10,251 nt of DNA from Chlamydomonas sphaeroides. Lineage: Eukaryota > Chlorophyta > Chlorophyceae > Chlamydomonadales > Chlamydomonadaceae. This document shows positions 1-8,610 of this stretch, piece by piece. Positions within the stretch are counted from its first letter, which is position 1; each line of letters opens with the position of its first letter. The DNA lies in contig BDDC01002816.1 in the NCBI GenBank assembly GCA_001662425.1, positions 1 through 10,251 of the forward strand. The letters run 5' to 3'. The position numbers and the translations under genes were made by a program. The notes under the pieces are model-generated. The model was not told the DNA's origin. It did not search any database and was given only the letters and a program-made list of their open reading frames with translations.

Positions 1-85
1 GGGCCGGGCCTCGAACACATTGCGACCTGAGCGCCCTCGCCTGCCCTACCAATCCCTCCTGCCCTCCCTCCCCTTCCCCGCTTAC

Positions 86-3058
86 TTGCTCATATCGCCT
101 TGCGGCAGAATCTCCAGGTCCAGCGTCAGCGCGCACGAGTCGATGACGGCGTCGTACTTGGCCTGGTCGTACGCCTCGCCGAACAGCACGTTATCGCGCA
201 CGCTCAGGTTCTGCAGCCACGGGTTCTGAGGCACGTAGCTGATGCGGCCGCCCACGGCCATGCTGCCGTGCTCCTTGACCATGTTGCCCAGCAGCGCCTG
301 GATGAGCGACGACTTGCCGGCGCCGATGCGGCCAACCACCGCGACCACCTGGCCGGGGCGGACCTCAAAGCGCGGGATGTGCAGGTGCCAGTTGGGGTTG
401 GACGGGTGGTGAAAGACAGCGTTGTCCTGCGCGTGCAGGGTTCAAGCAGGGAGGCCGGGGAAGAGTTGGAAGTTCAGGGTCAGAGGACAACCAAAGCCGG
501 CAGTGGCCCTGGCTGCAGTTAAAGCTGGTGCCCGACCCTCACGCGCTCCAGGCCTGTGCACGACCTGACGACCCACATGCGCTCCGGGCCCTCGCACGTC
601 CCAGAACGCACCATAACGGCGCCAGCGGTGCCCGAAATCTTGTTGCGCTGAGCAGCGTTGGCGGCCGTGTTAGCGCCAGAGGTGTTGTCCTCAAGGAGGT
701 AGGCCTCCAGGCGCTGCAGGGAGGCATTGGCCTCTGCGGTGGGCGGACACGCGGAAGGGTAAGCGCAAAATGGCAGGCTGCGAGGACCGCTGGTAGGACA
801 GGGGCTATGCTCGACTAGCATGGCCCGGGATCGGTCCCCACCTGAGACAGCGCGCAGCGCCTTGGGCAGCACCACCAGCGGGAAGCGCAGGATGTTGAAC
901 AGCGACAGGGTGGTGAAGGCCACGGACGACACCAGGCGAGCCTTGTTGAACTCGTAGTTGATGAAGATGACAAAGGCAGTCATGGGCGGCACGCAGAACA
1001 CGACCGACACGTTGATGACCTTCATCACGGCGTTCCAGAAGCTCAGGCGGAGCTCCTGCTTGCGGACCTGCGAAATAAAGTTGAGGTGGAAAGGCAGGAT
1101 AGAGGGTCACGCTCGCAGAAGACAGCCCTGACAACGCATGTCGCTAGACTTTCTCAACGCTTTGACGGCCCGACCCACATGGACAGTACGCCCAACAACA
1201 ACCGACAACCGCAACATACGAAAACGGCCCGACCTTCATGGGCCCGTAGACTTCACCGCGCCAACCCGCGCACACCTTGGTAATCTCGTCCTCGAAGAAC
1301 TGCTCCCAGGCGTAGTACTTGACCAGCTTGATGGCGGGCAGCACCTCCTGCAGGATGCCGCTGCGGTGACCGACGTGCTTGGCGTTCTCCAGCTTGATCT
1401 TGATGACTTTGTAGCCAATGACATATTGCAGCGGCAGCACCAGCAGGATGACTCCCAGGCCGGGCAGCATGGAGTCGTTGGTCAGGTAGCCCAGCAGCGC
1501 CAGGATGGCGCCGGCCTCCAGAGGGGCGGTCCACAGGTAGTGCAGCTCCTGTGGGTGGAAGATGGAGTGGGCAGCGCCAGGACAGGAGTGGAACACTGGG
1601 CGAGCCAACAAGGACGGGCGACCACATGCATGGGCACGCACGCATGCACGACGGCTTCACAACCTGCTGCAATACGCCAGGTACGTCTCTAGCCCCTGCC
1701 CACCATGGCACCGTCGTAGATCTTTTGGACGTCCGATGCAACAAAGTTAACTGCGGGGTGGCGCATAAGTGCGCTTGTCGCCAGGAGGAAATTGGTTGGG
1801 CCCCACATGCTGCGGGCGGGGCCGGCGGCCGGCCGCAACAGGTCACGCCCATGCGCTTACCAATGCCAGCGGCCTCGTCAGCCCGCACGGAAGTGAGACG
1901 AAAGGCCTTGTGCGTGACGCACTGCACCAGCGCGGCGCGGGCACGGATGCCGACCTGCATGCAGATAAAGCCCATGCGCTGGAGGGACAGGCCTGGGGAC
2001 GGCATCACGAGGATGGGTGAGATCGTCACGTTCATATATTGTCCGAGCATGGTAGAGCAGGAGCTGGTTTGCGACCATCTTTCGCGACAGCTTCGATAGA
2101 GCTGAGCGGCTTCGCCGAGCGCAAGGCTGCGTTGCGGCACCCGCATCCCGCCTTACCCAGAAACCAGGCATCCAGGGTAAAGCCAGCCATGAGAGCCCAG
2201 CCGGCATACTCGGTCGAGTACAGGCGGCCATCCTTGATACCGTTGACGTGCGCGAGCAGGCTGCGGACACCAGGGCAAGTCGGGCAATGCAGGTGTTATT
2301 AGCAAGGGCCGTGTCAGGTTTTGGCAATCGTCCGCGAGACAAGCCGCTTAGCACTAGAATCAACAGCTGCGCGGAGACAGTTCGCAAGCGCAAACGCACC
2401 AAACGAGTGGATAGCGCAGCCTAAGCGATGCAGGTTAGGTGTGCTTGAAAGTAAGTATGGAGACTGCAAAGGGCTTATCCCGTGCCGCCGTGCTGCGGCA
2501 CACACCCGCGCTCGGCCCCCCGTCCCCCTGCCCTTCCACAACATCCACGCGCAGCCCCAACAACCCCTCTCCCACTCCACCCTACCTGCGCACAAAATAG
2601 AAGGCACCTGTGGCGAACCATGCGTGAAGCGGGGGGGGCCAGCTTGTCAGGGTTTTACCCGCACGATCGCAGGGGAAGGGGTTGTTCACGGCGGTTGAGA
2701 CCGCGCTGAGGAGCCCTTACATGGCCTGCCCATCCCCTCCATCAGCCTCACCCATAATGACGAAGGTGCTCCACAGCATCTTGCACACGCCACCAAGCAT
2801 GTAGTAGCCGCCAAAGGACTTGCGCAGCGCCCTCAGCAGGCTGGGCTTCTTATCTTCCTGGTCCTTGAGCTTGAGCTCTGACGTCCAGTGCGACTGGAAG
2901 ACCTCGTAGGCGTTGTGGGCGAGGTTCTCAGCAGGCATGCCGGTGTCGGTAGGGTCCAGCGTGTTGCCCTTGCGCGCCGCGCCGACATGCCTGGTCATGT
3001 ACCCGAAGGACAGCTTGTTGAAGAACCCCTTGGTGGGGTCGGGTGGACTGCCAGCCAT
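86..3058 (-). CDS. ABCC/MRP-type ABC transporter, N-terminal half (9 exons, 3' part outside window)
   Basis: Predicted ATP-driven membrane exporter of the ABCC (multidrug-resistance-associated) family. Coding exons in order of transcription: 3058-2752, 2607-2586, 2260-2157, 1992-1861, 1750-1704, 1548-1276, 1067-842, 733-612, 426-86. All introns are GT-AG, and the phases (1,2,1,1,0,0,1,0,2) match at every junction, giving 524 codons plus 2 nt with no stop. Residues about 1-55 form the conserved segment before the first membrane domain (GFFNKLSFGYMTRHVGAARK). Hydrophobic helices around residues 86-110, 125-160, 205-245 and 305-365 form TMD1. NBD1 starts near residue 410 (NAVFHHPSNPNW), with Walker A GRIGAGKSS and Q-loop YVPQNPWLQN. 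The ABC signature, Walker B, TMD2 and NBD2 lie beyond the left edge. There is no extra N-terminal TMD0, so it is a 'short' ABCC. The start at 3058 has a good context (GCACCATGG) just after a likely 5'-UTR splice acceptor. Family call is secure; the substrate is unknown. Confidence 0.93.
2586..2607 (-). other. 22-nt microexon of the ABCC gene
   Basis: Second coding exon. It is flanked by CAG at 2610-2608 (acceptor) and GTAGG at 2585-2581 (donor). Exon 1 ends after the first base of a Gly codon. The microexon completes that Gly, encodes AFYFVR, and gives the first two bases of a Ser codon finished by exon 3. The joined reading is IMG-AFYFVRS-LLAHVNG, which keeps the first transmembrane helix continuous. 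Joining exon 1 directly to exon 3 would shift the frame (phase 1 meets phase 2), so the exon is required. Found by frame and splice-site logic plus resemblance to ABCC TMD1, not by transcript data. Confidence 0.85.
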
Positions 3059-3065
3059 GGTGCTC

Positions 3066-3260
3066 CTGCGAGGTGGGGTTGGGATGCACATGGCCGGGCG
3101 TTGGTTGCTTGCGGCAGTTTGGCCAAGCAATCGCGAGGATTCCGACTTGAAGGGCGTGCAAACGGGTGCGAGGCTCATCCCGCTCTTGTTTGTATGTGAA
3201 GGACAAATATGACGATGAGCGGGTACTGGTGGTGCCGCGCAAAGCGACGCGATGACTTAC
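3066..3260 (-). other. Probable 5'-UTR intron of the ABCC gene
   Basis: A perfect consensus donor GTAAGT lies at 3260-3255, and a pyrimidine-rich acceptor (CCCCACCTCGCAG) ends at 3066, 7 nt before the ATG at 3058. The resulting 195-nt intron is in the size range of the coding introns. It removes two in-frame upstream ATGs (one at 3178), which would otherwise extend the protein by up to 40 residues with no ABCC-like sequence. The leader exon would run from about 3465 to 3261. Inference from splice signals only. Confidence 0.65.
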
Positions 3261-3490
3261 CGCACGCTAAAATTCAGAAAACTTCGTCTGGAGCGCGATG
3301 CCGGATGCTTAGTCGCAGCTGCGTGCGATGTCACCGTGGTAGGTAGGATGCTACGTTGCTTGGAGAGCGCGCGCAGTCGCTGGAGCGACGCGCTGCGTGC
3401 GTTCGAGGCTCGACCTGTCGGTCGGCTTCAAGTCCGGCTGCGGAGGGCCGCTGCGAACAACTATAGTCTAAGTAGCGTGCGCACGCCTCA

Positions 3491-3536
3491 ATTTATACTG
3501 TTGGTTCAGTCGCCAATGTTTGTTCAGTCGCCAATG
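3491..3536 (-). promoter_or_regulatory. Predicted promoter of the ABCC gene: TATA box plus 15-bp repeat pair
   Basis: On the minus strand TATAAAT lies at 3497-3491; initiation would be expected about 30 nt further on, near 3465, followed by a leader of about 205 nt to the GTAAGT donor at 3260. Directly upstream of the TATA box, two exact copies of CATTGGCGACTGAAC (3536-3522 and 3518-3504; 18-bp spacing) supply two ATTGG/CCAAT motifs. No transcription-start data; promoter inferred from motif order and distance. Confidence 0.5.
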
Positions 3537-3546
3537 CCGTTGGCGA
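3504..3546. repeat. 15-bp direct repeat pair plus short inverted repeat
   Basis: GTTCAGTCGCCAATG occurs exactly at 3504-3518 and 3522-3536. The end of the second copy also forms an inverted repeat, TCGCCAA (3528-3534) against TTGGCGA (3540-3546), with a 5-nt loop. The pair lies between two divergent TATA boxes, so binding sites for a shared regulator are a reasonable reading. Confidence 0.8.
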
Positions 3547-3613
3547 GTGTGCGAGGTGTCCTGAGCGACCGGCCGGCCTGTCCACCTCCAACATGGCGGC
3601 CGTTTCCTATCTC

Positions 3614-3622
3614 TATAAAAAG
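3614..3622 (+). promoter_or_regulatory. Divergent TATA box (plus strand)
   Basis: TATAAAAAG on the plus strand, 117 bp from the TATA box of the ABCC gene and facing the other way. The CCAAT-containing repeat pair (3504-3536) lies about 80 bp upstream of it in correct CCAAT orientation. Initiation would be near 3645. No recognisable plus-strand gene follows. The first ATGs (3736 and 3759) open frames of 5 and about 74 codons, so the product, if any, is non-coding, spliced or unknown. Confidence 0.4.
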
Positions 3623-3639
3623 ATTCGAGCAGCGTTTGC

Positions 3640-4140
3640 ATTCAAGCCGAACCTCCGCGACTCAACCACCGACCAACCACCGCCGCACGCCGCCGCCTGC
3701 TAGACTAACCCTGCAGGCTCTATCAACGGTTTGCAATGCCAACCAAAAATTAACTATCATGCGTAGCTCTCGATCTCACATTCACGAACCCGTGAAACAC
3801 CGTACAGTAACCAAACGCCTAACCAACCGGAACGTCGGCGGTTGCGAACTCGCACCGCCGGAGGGTGGGCCACGCACTGAGTGGCGCTCATCAACTTCGC
3901 AAACATGCTGCATGACTTCAACAGGATTAACATTTTGCAAGCATGTCGCCCACGCGGGTCAGCGCTACCGCATAGGCATGTAGCGTCGACCTTGACAGCA
4001 TGGTGATTCCTGACCATGACGAACGTAGGTCTAATGGTGGCACGAACCGTGAGGGGCCTAGGAGCGGAACGAAGAGGAAATTTGCGATTGTCGGGGCAGT
4101 GGCGTGGGCTATAGGCTATGGGCCTCGCTCAGCCGCTCGC
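3640..4140. other. No recognised gene; possible plus-strand leader
   Basis: Moderate-GC DNA following the plus-strand TATA box. It opens with a CCACC/CCAACCACC-rich tract (3660-3700). The longest simple frame with an ATG after the predicted start is 3759-3983 on the plus strand (74 codons, mixed composition, no resemblance seen, no clear codon bias). I cannot support a gene here. Confidence 0.4.
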
Positions 4141-4489
4141 AACGCTGCTACTGCCACTGCCGCGCACGGCACACCCTCATATGCCCAGCACTACGCCGCC
4201 GAGGGGCCCAGGCGGCCGGCACCCCGCCCCCGCCCAGCAACCCAAGAAGAGGCGCCGTCCTGCGCCCCGCCAACTTCCCCGGCACCCTTCGCCCCCCTGC
4301 CTGCACGCGCATGCGGCCCCCCCGCCCGACGCCCCGACCGCGCGTTTCGCGGTTGTCACCGCCTGTCCGCGCCTTCCCTGTTGGGCGAGGGTGTCGAACC
4401 GCCCCGCTTTAGTTGCTGCGGGTGCTTCGAATGGAGGGCGACGCTGGGCTGCCACCTGGGCCGCCAGGTGCCAGCCAGCCCCAAGCAAC

Positions 4490-4772
4490 CAGCATACAAA
4501 TCTGGGTTGCTGACCGGCTGCGGGGGGCTGCGACCCAGCTCCCTGGCAAGCCTGGGAGGGACCGAACCTGGAGGCCGCAGGGCCCGCCGCATCCCCGGCC
4601 TGCACCCCTTGTTTGTTTGCAGACCCCCAGGGCCGGGGCAAGCCGACGCCAAGGGAGTGTAGCATCGAGCGTATGCATGTGTTACAACCACCGCTGCCAT
4701 GAGCCCATGACTCACCAAGCAATGTGATGCGCGAGCGCGCTGGGGGTTGCTAGGGTCGGCACTCGGTCTTGC
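4490..4772. repeat. Dispersed duplication, copy 1 (3'-end-like sequence)
   Basis: Matches about 9455-9693 in the same orientation with small indels. By eye roughly four in five bases agree over the core; for example 42 of 50 match between 4721-4770 and 9641-9690. Shared landmarks include CTGGGAGGGACCGA, GGCCGCAGGGCCCGCCGC, CTGCACCCCTTGT, GGGAGTGTAGCATCGA, GTTACAACC and GGGGTTGCTAGGGT. A weaker echo may continue to a purine-rich patch at 4933-4957 against 9838-9862. Read on the minus strand it holds a TGTAA motif at 4686-4682, as in copy 2. Confidence 0.85.
4682..4686 (-). terminator. Possible orphan TGTAA poly(A) signal
   Basis: TGTAA on the minus strand within duplication copy 1 (GGTTGTAACACA context, conserved with copy 2). 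No convincing minus-strand gene ends just upstream of it. The nearest candidate stop is TAG at 5635-5633, about 950 nt away. It could be a functional 3' end of an unrecognised gene or a remnant. Confidence 0.3.
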
Positions 4773-5447
4773 CTCATAGCCGTGCAGGACCTCGCTAACC
4801 CTTCTGCATAGGGCTGGACACGGCGGCAGGCCCCGCCGAAAAGCGCACAGCGAGCGCCACACCTTGCATGCCTGCCTAAAGCACGGGCACCACAGGACAC
4901 GGCCGCGCACGAAGAATAGCACATGCCCATCCGTGGTGCAGAAAGAAAGAAACCCCCGCATGTTGCTCCCGCCAGCAGGCGCCGTCGGGCCCATGCCTAC
5001 TTCCCCACGTCCCGGCCGAGATTGCGTTGCGGCACCCTCGTCCTGTTATGAGGCTCGCGCTCACCGCCTCCACACGTTCACCAACGCGCAGCGCGCGCTG
5101 CCTCGCCGCAAACGCGCTACCCCGCGATGCCAGTCCGGAGCAAGCTAGCGCTACCGCCCCCGCCGCCGCCGCACCGCCGCCGCCACCGTGCCCAGGGCAC
5201 ATCCGTGTCCTCCGCCAGCAGCGGCCGCCAGGCGGGCGGCGGGCCTCCGCTAGCCGACGCCGCGCTGCCAGCGGCCACCAGCCAAGCCAATGCAAGCGGG
5301 CGCCAGGGCCCGCAGCGGATCGCTGCCGCCGCGCAGGGAGCTGGGCGCGGCAGCCTCCGCGCCGCCACACGAGCCCGCCTCCGGCGCAGCGCAGCGCACG
5401 GGGGCCCGGGCCCGGTGGCAGAGGGGCGGCAGCACCAGCGCCGGCGA

Positions 5448-5479
5448 GCGCTGCGAGCGCTGCGAGCAGCAGCGAGCGT
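5448..5479. repeat. Short tandem repeat of CGAGCGCTG type
   Basis: GCTGCGAGC is repeated with a 10-bp step and then a variant. A minor slippage-type array. Confidence 0.55.
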
Positions 5480-5632
5480 GACGGCGGCCCGTCCGACCAA
5501 GCGAAAGCCTAGAGTGCTGCTCGCCAGGGCGCCTGACTGCTTTGGCGCTCGTGCGCGCCTCCGCGACACCAAAGCCGCTGCTGCTCCGCCTCCGCCGCCA
5601 GAACCTGAGAGCGCCTCCACTGCCATAACCAG

Positions 5633-6080
5633 CTAAGCGTCCACGGCGTCCGTCACGGACGGGAGCACGCAGCCGCAATCCTCTAGCGTGAGGTCCGTCG
5701 GCGCAGCGGCACGTAGCGCGCGCTCTGCCGGCAGCGCCGAAGCCGGCAGCGCCGCGGGCTTGGCAGCACCCGCTCTGAGGCGCAGCGGCTTGGCGGCAGT
5801 GCCAGTGCTAGTGCCAGTGCTAGCGCCAGCACCTTGTCCCCGCAGCCGGCAAGCCAACACCATCCCATGGTAAAGGCCCAGCCGGAGAGCAGCGTCGGCG
5901 CGGCTCGCGGAAGGCCCAGCGCAGCATGCACTCCACGCGGGGCACGTGGCCGGCGGCAGGCGCAGCCGCCGCGTCGATCGGCGACGTAGGCTTTGTGCCC
6001 CGCAACGGCAACGTCGTTCTGAAACAGGGGCGAAGCATCCGGCAATGCCTGGGGCCGCGCTGCTCGCTTTCCGCCCCACG
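5633..6080 (-). other. Weak candidate terminal coding segment, unknown product
   Basis: The minus-strand frame ending with TAG at 5635-5633 has a strongly GC-ending codon pattern near its end and a non-repetitive tail (PTDLTLEDCGCVLPSVTDAVDA in two parts: PTDLTLEDCG, then CVLPSVTDAVDA). Upstream, around 5900-6100, coding-like character seems to move between frames: one gives FQNDVAVAGHKAYVADR, another HVPRVECMLRWAFREP. That pattern fits unrecognised introns, frameshift decay, or mere chance in GC-rich DNA. If real, its 3' UTR would run to the TGTAA at 4686. No family recognised. Confidence 0.18.
5797..5833. repeat. 12-bp tandem repeat, about three copies
   Basis: Imperfect repeats of GCCAGTGCTAGT. 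The minus-strand frame reads through it as Ala/Ser-Thr-Gly (or Leu-Ala) repeats. Unit length is a multiple of three, so it would be tolerated in coding sequence. Confidence 0.7.
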
Positions 6081-6097
6081 TGCCAGCCACCCCGGTG

Positions 6098-6697
6098 ATG
6101 GCCGCAACCAGCACAGCAGCCGCATGGGCAGCAGGGGTCCGGCGCTGCCGCGCCGTCGCCGCCCGACGCCGGCTGCTGCTGCGTCGCGCGCTAGGTGCAG
6201 GCGGAGTTGGCGAGGAGGAGAGCCCGGCAGCTGGTGCTGGAGGCTGCGAGTCTGTGCGCGGCCGGGCCCCTGTGCCGCTGCCGCTGGGACCCCTCCGCCT
6301 GCAGCCGCTGCCACCGCGACCCGCCGCCGTCGCGTGCCATTGCCGCCGGGCCCAGCCGGCGTCCCGCACGTGCAGCCGATATCGCAGGTCAAGGGTTGGG
6401 CCGCTGCCGGGCGCTGCCGGTGGCCGAAGGTCGGCATATGAGGTCAGCAGGCATCGCCAGATAGCGAAGGAGGCCACCGCCAGGTTGCGAGCTGCAATGG
6501 GGCCCGGCGCGTCGGCGGACGCCGCCGTGCCCCGCTGCTGCACCGCCGTTGCCAGCGGCTGCGGCAGCCCACAGGGCGAGCCGCCGTCGCGGGTCCCGGC
6601 AGGTCTGACGCCAGCCCGGCTGCATCGGCTTGCGAGACAATGGGCAGGACAGGATGGGCCGATAAGCGTGGCGGGCAAGTGCAGCGAGTGCAGCTGA
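6098..6697 (+). other. Weak candidate ORF, possible organelle-targeted protein of unknown function
   Basis: An open frame of 199 codons from ATG at 6098 to TGA at 6697, with G at +4 and mostly GC-ending codons. The first 40 residues are Ala/Arg-rich without acidic residues (AATSTAAAWAAGVRRCRAVA, then RRRLLLRRALG), as chloroplast or mitochondrial transit peptides of green algae often are. The rest is Pro/Arg/Ala-rich with six Cys in the last third. No domain recognised, and it overlaps equally long frames on the other strand. No TGTAA signal follows within 1 kb. Confidence 0.15.
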
Positions 6698-6776
6698 GGG
6701 GCTTAACGAAAAGATGATGTAGGACACATTTCACCATGTGGCTGAACGCTACTCCTGTTGCTGCTCCGCTGCGGGC

Positions 6777-6997
6777 AGCGGTGGCAGGGCGAGCGGCAGC
6801 GGATAAGGTGGCAGCGGCAGGCGCAGCGGCAGCGGAAGCCGGGGAAGCAGCAGGCACAGGGCCAGCGGAAGCAGCAGCAGCGGCAGGCGCAGCGGTAGCG
6901 GCAGCGGAAGCCGCGGAAGCGGCAGCGGAAGCGGAAGCCGCGGAAGCGGCAGGCGCAGCGGAAGCGGAAGCAGCAGCAGCGGCAGGCGCAGCAGCGC
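6777..6997. repeat. GCAGCGGAAGC-type low-complexity array
   Basis: About 220 bp of interleaved GCAGCGG, CAGGCGCAG and CGGAAGC modules of 3- and 6-bp rhythm. The plus strand translates as Ala/Glu-rich sequence within an open frame from ATG at 6736 (191 codons, context TTTCACCATGTGG); the minus strand translates as Ala/Ser-rich. Treated as a microsatellite-like tract. An Ala/Glu helix-forming protein is possible but unsupported. Confidence 0.6.
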
Positions 6998-7559
6998 CCG
7001 CACCGTGTGTCATAGCAGTCGCGCTCCCGCTGCCGCTGCGCCTGCTCAAAAGCTTGCAGCGACCGGCCGCACCGGAGCCGCCGCCGCTGGCGCTGCTGCT
7101 GGTGCTGGCAGCGCCGCTGCTCCTGCTACCGCCGCTGCCGCCCGCCCTGCCATACGGCGGCTGGCCTCAGGTGCGCAGGAGGCCGCCCGCCACTGCGCTG
7201 GCGTGCGCAACACCGGCGTTGGTTGCCGCGGCGATGACGACGGGCGATTTGACTCACGCCCACGGCAATGCAGACGCGGTCAGGCAGGGCGCGGAGCCTC
7301 ACTCGGTGTAGATGGCGGGAACCGCCCGCGCTGATTGCCTAGGCGCCTGCGCCACGAGCGGCCGGCGGCTGGCTAGCCAAGTCGGCTAACAGGCGCGTAA
7401 CCGCGCCGGAGCAGGCTGCCAGGGCGTCGCTGCGCGGCAGTCACGTGGCATAGAGCGTGCAGCTGCTCGGCTGTGGCCGGTGAGCCGAGGACGGCAGCCA
7501 GCGTGACGGCCGATGCCCCCCGGCTGGAAGGCGGTGGTGGCATGAGAGGTTCGCTTGCC

Positions 7560-8418
7560 GACTAGGCTGCCGAAGACCCGGAGCGGCCGAGCTGCGGGGC
7601 TGGCTCCACAGATTGAGGAGCAGTATCTTGGCGCTTCTTCCACTCCCACGTAACGCTATCTCATCCGCTGCTTGCAAAGCCTGTGCCCGCCAGCAAATGG
7701 CGCGTCGCCAGCCGCTCGCCGGGTCCACAACTCGCTGTAGCGGGATGCTATGTATGCTAGCAGTTTCAATTTGTATCGCTAGGGCTGCAGCCATGGTGTT
7801 ATGGCTGAAGTATGAAAAGCTGTTGTGGGGATGCAAGAAAACCAGGCGTTGTCGCTTGTCCTTTACAATATTATTGCAGTCAGGTGCGTGCATAGAAAGT
7901 ACTTGCACTGTGGCCTAATAGCTTCGAAGTATGCTGACCGAGAAGGAGCGACCAAGACGAACGCAGGCCAACTTGTAAACGCGACGAGCTGCCAAGCTTG
8001 GATAACAGTTACTGCGTTACACGGCTAAGCTAACAACACACGCTGCGGCGGCGTTTGAGAGGAGTGAACCAGTGGTGCACAAGCGTGCCCGTCGTCTTAC
8101 AGCCCGTCACGTAGCTGAACTTCATGGCTGAAACCTATTGTATACATGATGCTCGCCCACAAGGGCTATGAAGCTATGTTGGGAGGCGATGCCGATGTTC
8201 CTTTGTTGATTGGTCACCTATTGCAAGCTATAACGGCTTTCTTGTGTCATAACGTGCTACGCGCCGTAACTGTGAAGGCTCTGCGGCTGGCTGTCATGCA
8301 CGTACCCTGCCGAACCCCATCAAGCTTCCTGCAAAGTGCAAACCGTATCCAGGACTTGCTGCGCACCTAGAGCCGCTACTGCATGTCGTGTGATGATGCG
8401 GCGCGCAAAGGGTTTCAT
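7560..8418. other. No recognised gene
   Basis: Lower-GC, non-repetitive DNA. The largest modest frames are 7613-7918 and 8146-8370 on the plus strand (101 and 74 codons). Neither shows a recognisable domain or codon bias like the ABCC exons. TGTAA motifs occur on the plus strand at about 7974 and on the minus strand near 7861, 8015 and 8098, but without a gene to assign them to. Confidence 0.4.
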
Positions 8419-8610
8419 GCGTGGGAGTACCCGGGGAGTGCGTGGGAGTACCCGGATTCTCGGGCCAGAGTAACCAGATACTCGCCCCGGCCCCCCTGGA
8501 TTCTCCCCCCGGGCCCCGGGATTCTCCCCCCGGGCCCCGGGATTCTCCCCCCGGGCCCCCGGGATTCTCCCCGTGTCACAGCCAATACTCCCCAGCGCCA
8601 TCGCAATACT
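8419..8610. repeat. Degenerate 21-bp-period minisatellite, nine units
   Basis: Nine consecutive units of 21 or 22 bp: 8419-8439, 8440-8460, 8461-8482, 8483-8504, 8505-8525, 8526-8546, 8547-8568, 8569-8589, 8590-8610. From the second unit on each ends in ATACT or ATTCT, and most of the following units start with a C-run. The three central units (CCCCCCGGGCCCC, then GGGATTCT) are nearly identical, while the outer ones have diverged. The minus strand is G-rich with runs of four to six G per unit. The period equals seven codons, but no reading frame is convincing. Confidence 0.85.

Larger units (their letters stand above)
4140..7560. other. Very GC-rich, low-complexity block without a recognised gene
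   Basis: GC content rises sharply at about 4140 and falls at about 7560. Several long open frames exist on both strands, but in such DNA stops are rare, so frame length means little. Translations are dominated by Ala, Arg, Pro, Gly and Ser on every frame. The two frames that look least random are minus strand ending at 5633 and plus strand 6098-6697, listed separately. Short tandem arrays occur at 5448-5479, 5797-5833 and 6777-6997. I recognise no domain. Confidence 0.5.

Noticed and set aside
1253..2146. 297-codon minus-strand open frame
   Set aside because: It runs through three ABCC introns and is in the wrong frame for most of exon 6; only its middle part coincides with exon 4. The spliced frame explains the sequence better.
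1878..2402. 174-codon minus-strand frame over exon 3
   Set aside because: Shadow frame: the true frame of exon 3 (LLAHVNGIKDG...) is shifted relative to it and is joined to neighbours by matching splice phases.
3398..3410. GTTCGAGGC resembling a tRNA B box (also GGTTCAAGC near 440)
   Set aside because: No T-stem pairing, no acceptor stem or A box at proper distance.
3252..3983. 243-codon plus-strand open frame
   Set aside because: It overlaps the ABCC leader and promoter, including both TATA boxes. Its translation is unbiased and not similar to anything I know.
4000..4662. 220-codon plus-strand frame, with an overlapping one containing PKKRRR (NLS-like)
   Set aside because: It runs into the duplicated non-coding segment, composition is that expected of GC-rich DNA, and a basic cluster alone is not evidence of a protein.
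4740..4756. GGGGTTGCTAGGGT as telomere-like repeat
   Set aside because: Single occurrence per duplicated segment, not tandem, and not the TTTTAGGG-type repeat of volvocine algae.
5180..5230. Minus-strand LLAEDTD near 5200 resembling the ABCC tail LLADRES
   Set aside because: Considered as a relic of an ABCC C-terminus beside duplication copy 1, but only a few residues agree and the flanks are simple GGC repeats.
6000..6030. LVIVD/beta-propeller-like motif VAVAGHKAYVAD on the minus strand
   Set aside because: A single short match without the following repeats; the frame degrades into Arg/Cys-rich sequence at once.
5926..6441. Plus-strand frame with a protein-like stretch (ASIGDVGFVPRNGNVVLKQG)
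   Set aside because: Competing minus-strand frames over the same bases look equally good; no domain, no splice or poly(A) support.
8419..8610. Regularly spaced repeats as a CRISPR array
   Set aside because: Units are contiguous with no unique spacers, and the genome is eukaryotic by its introns.
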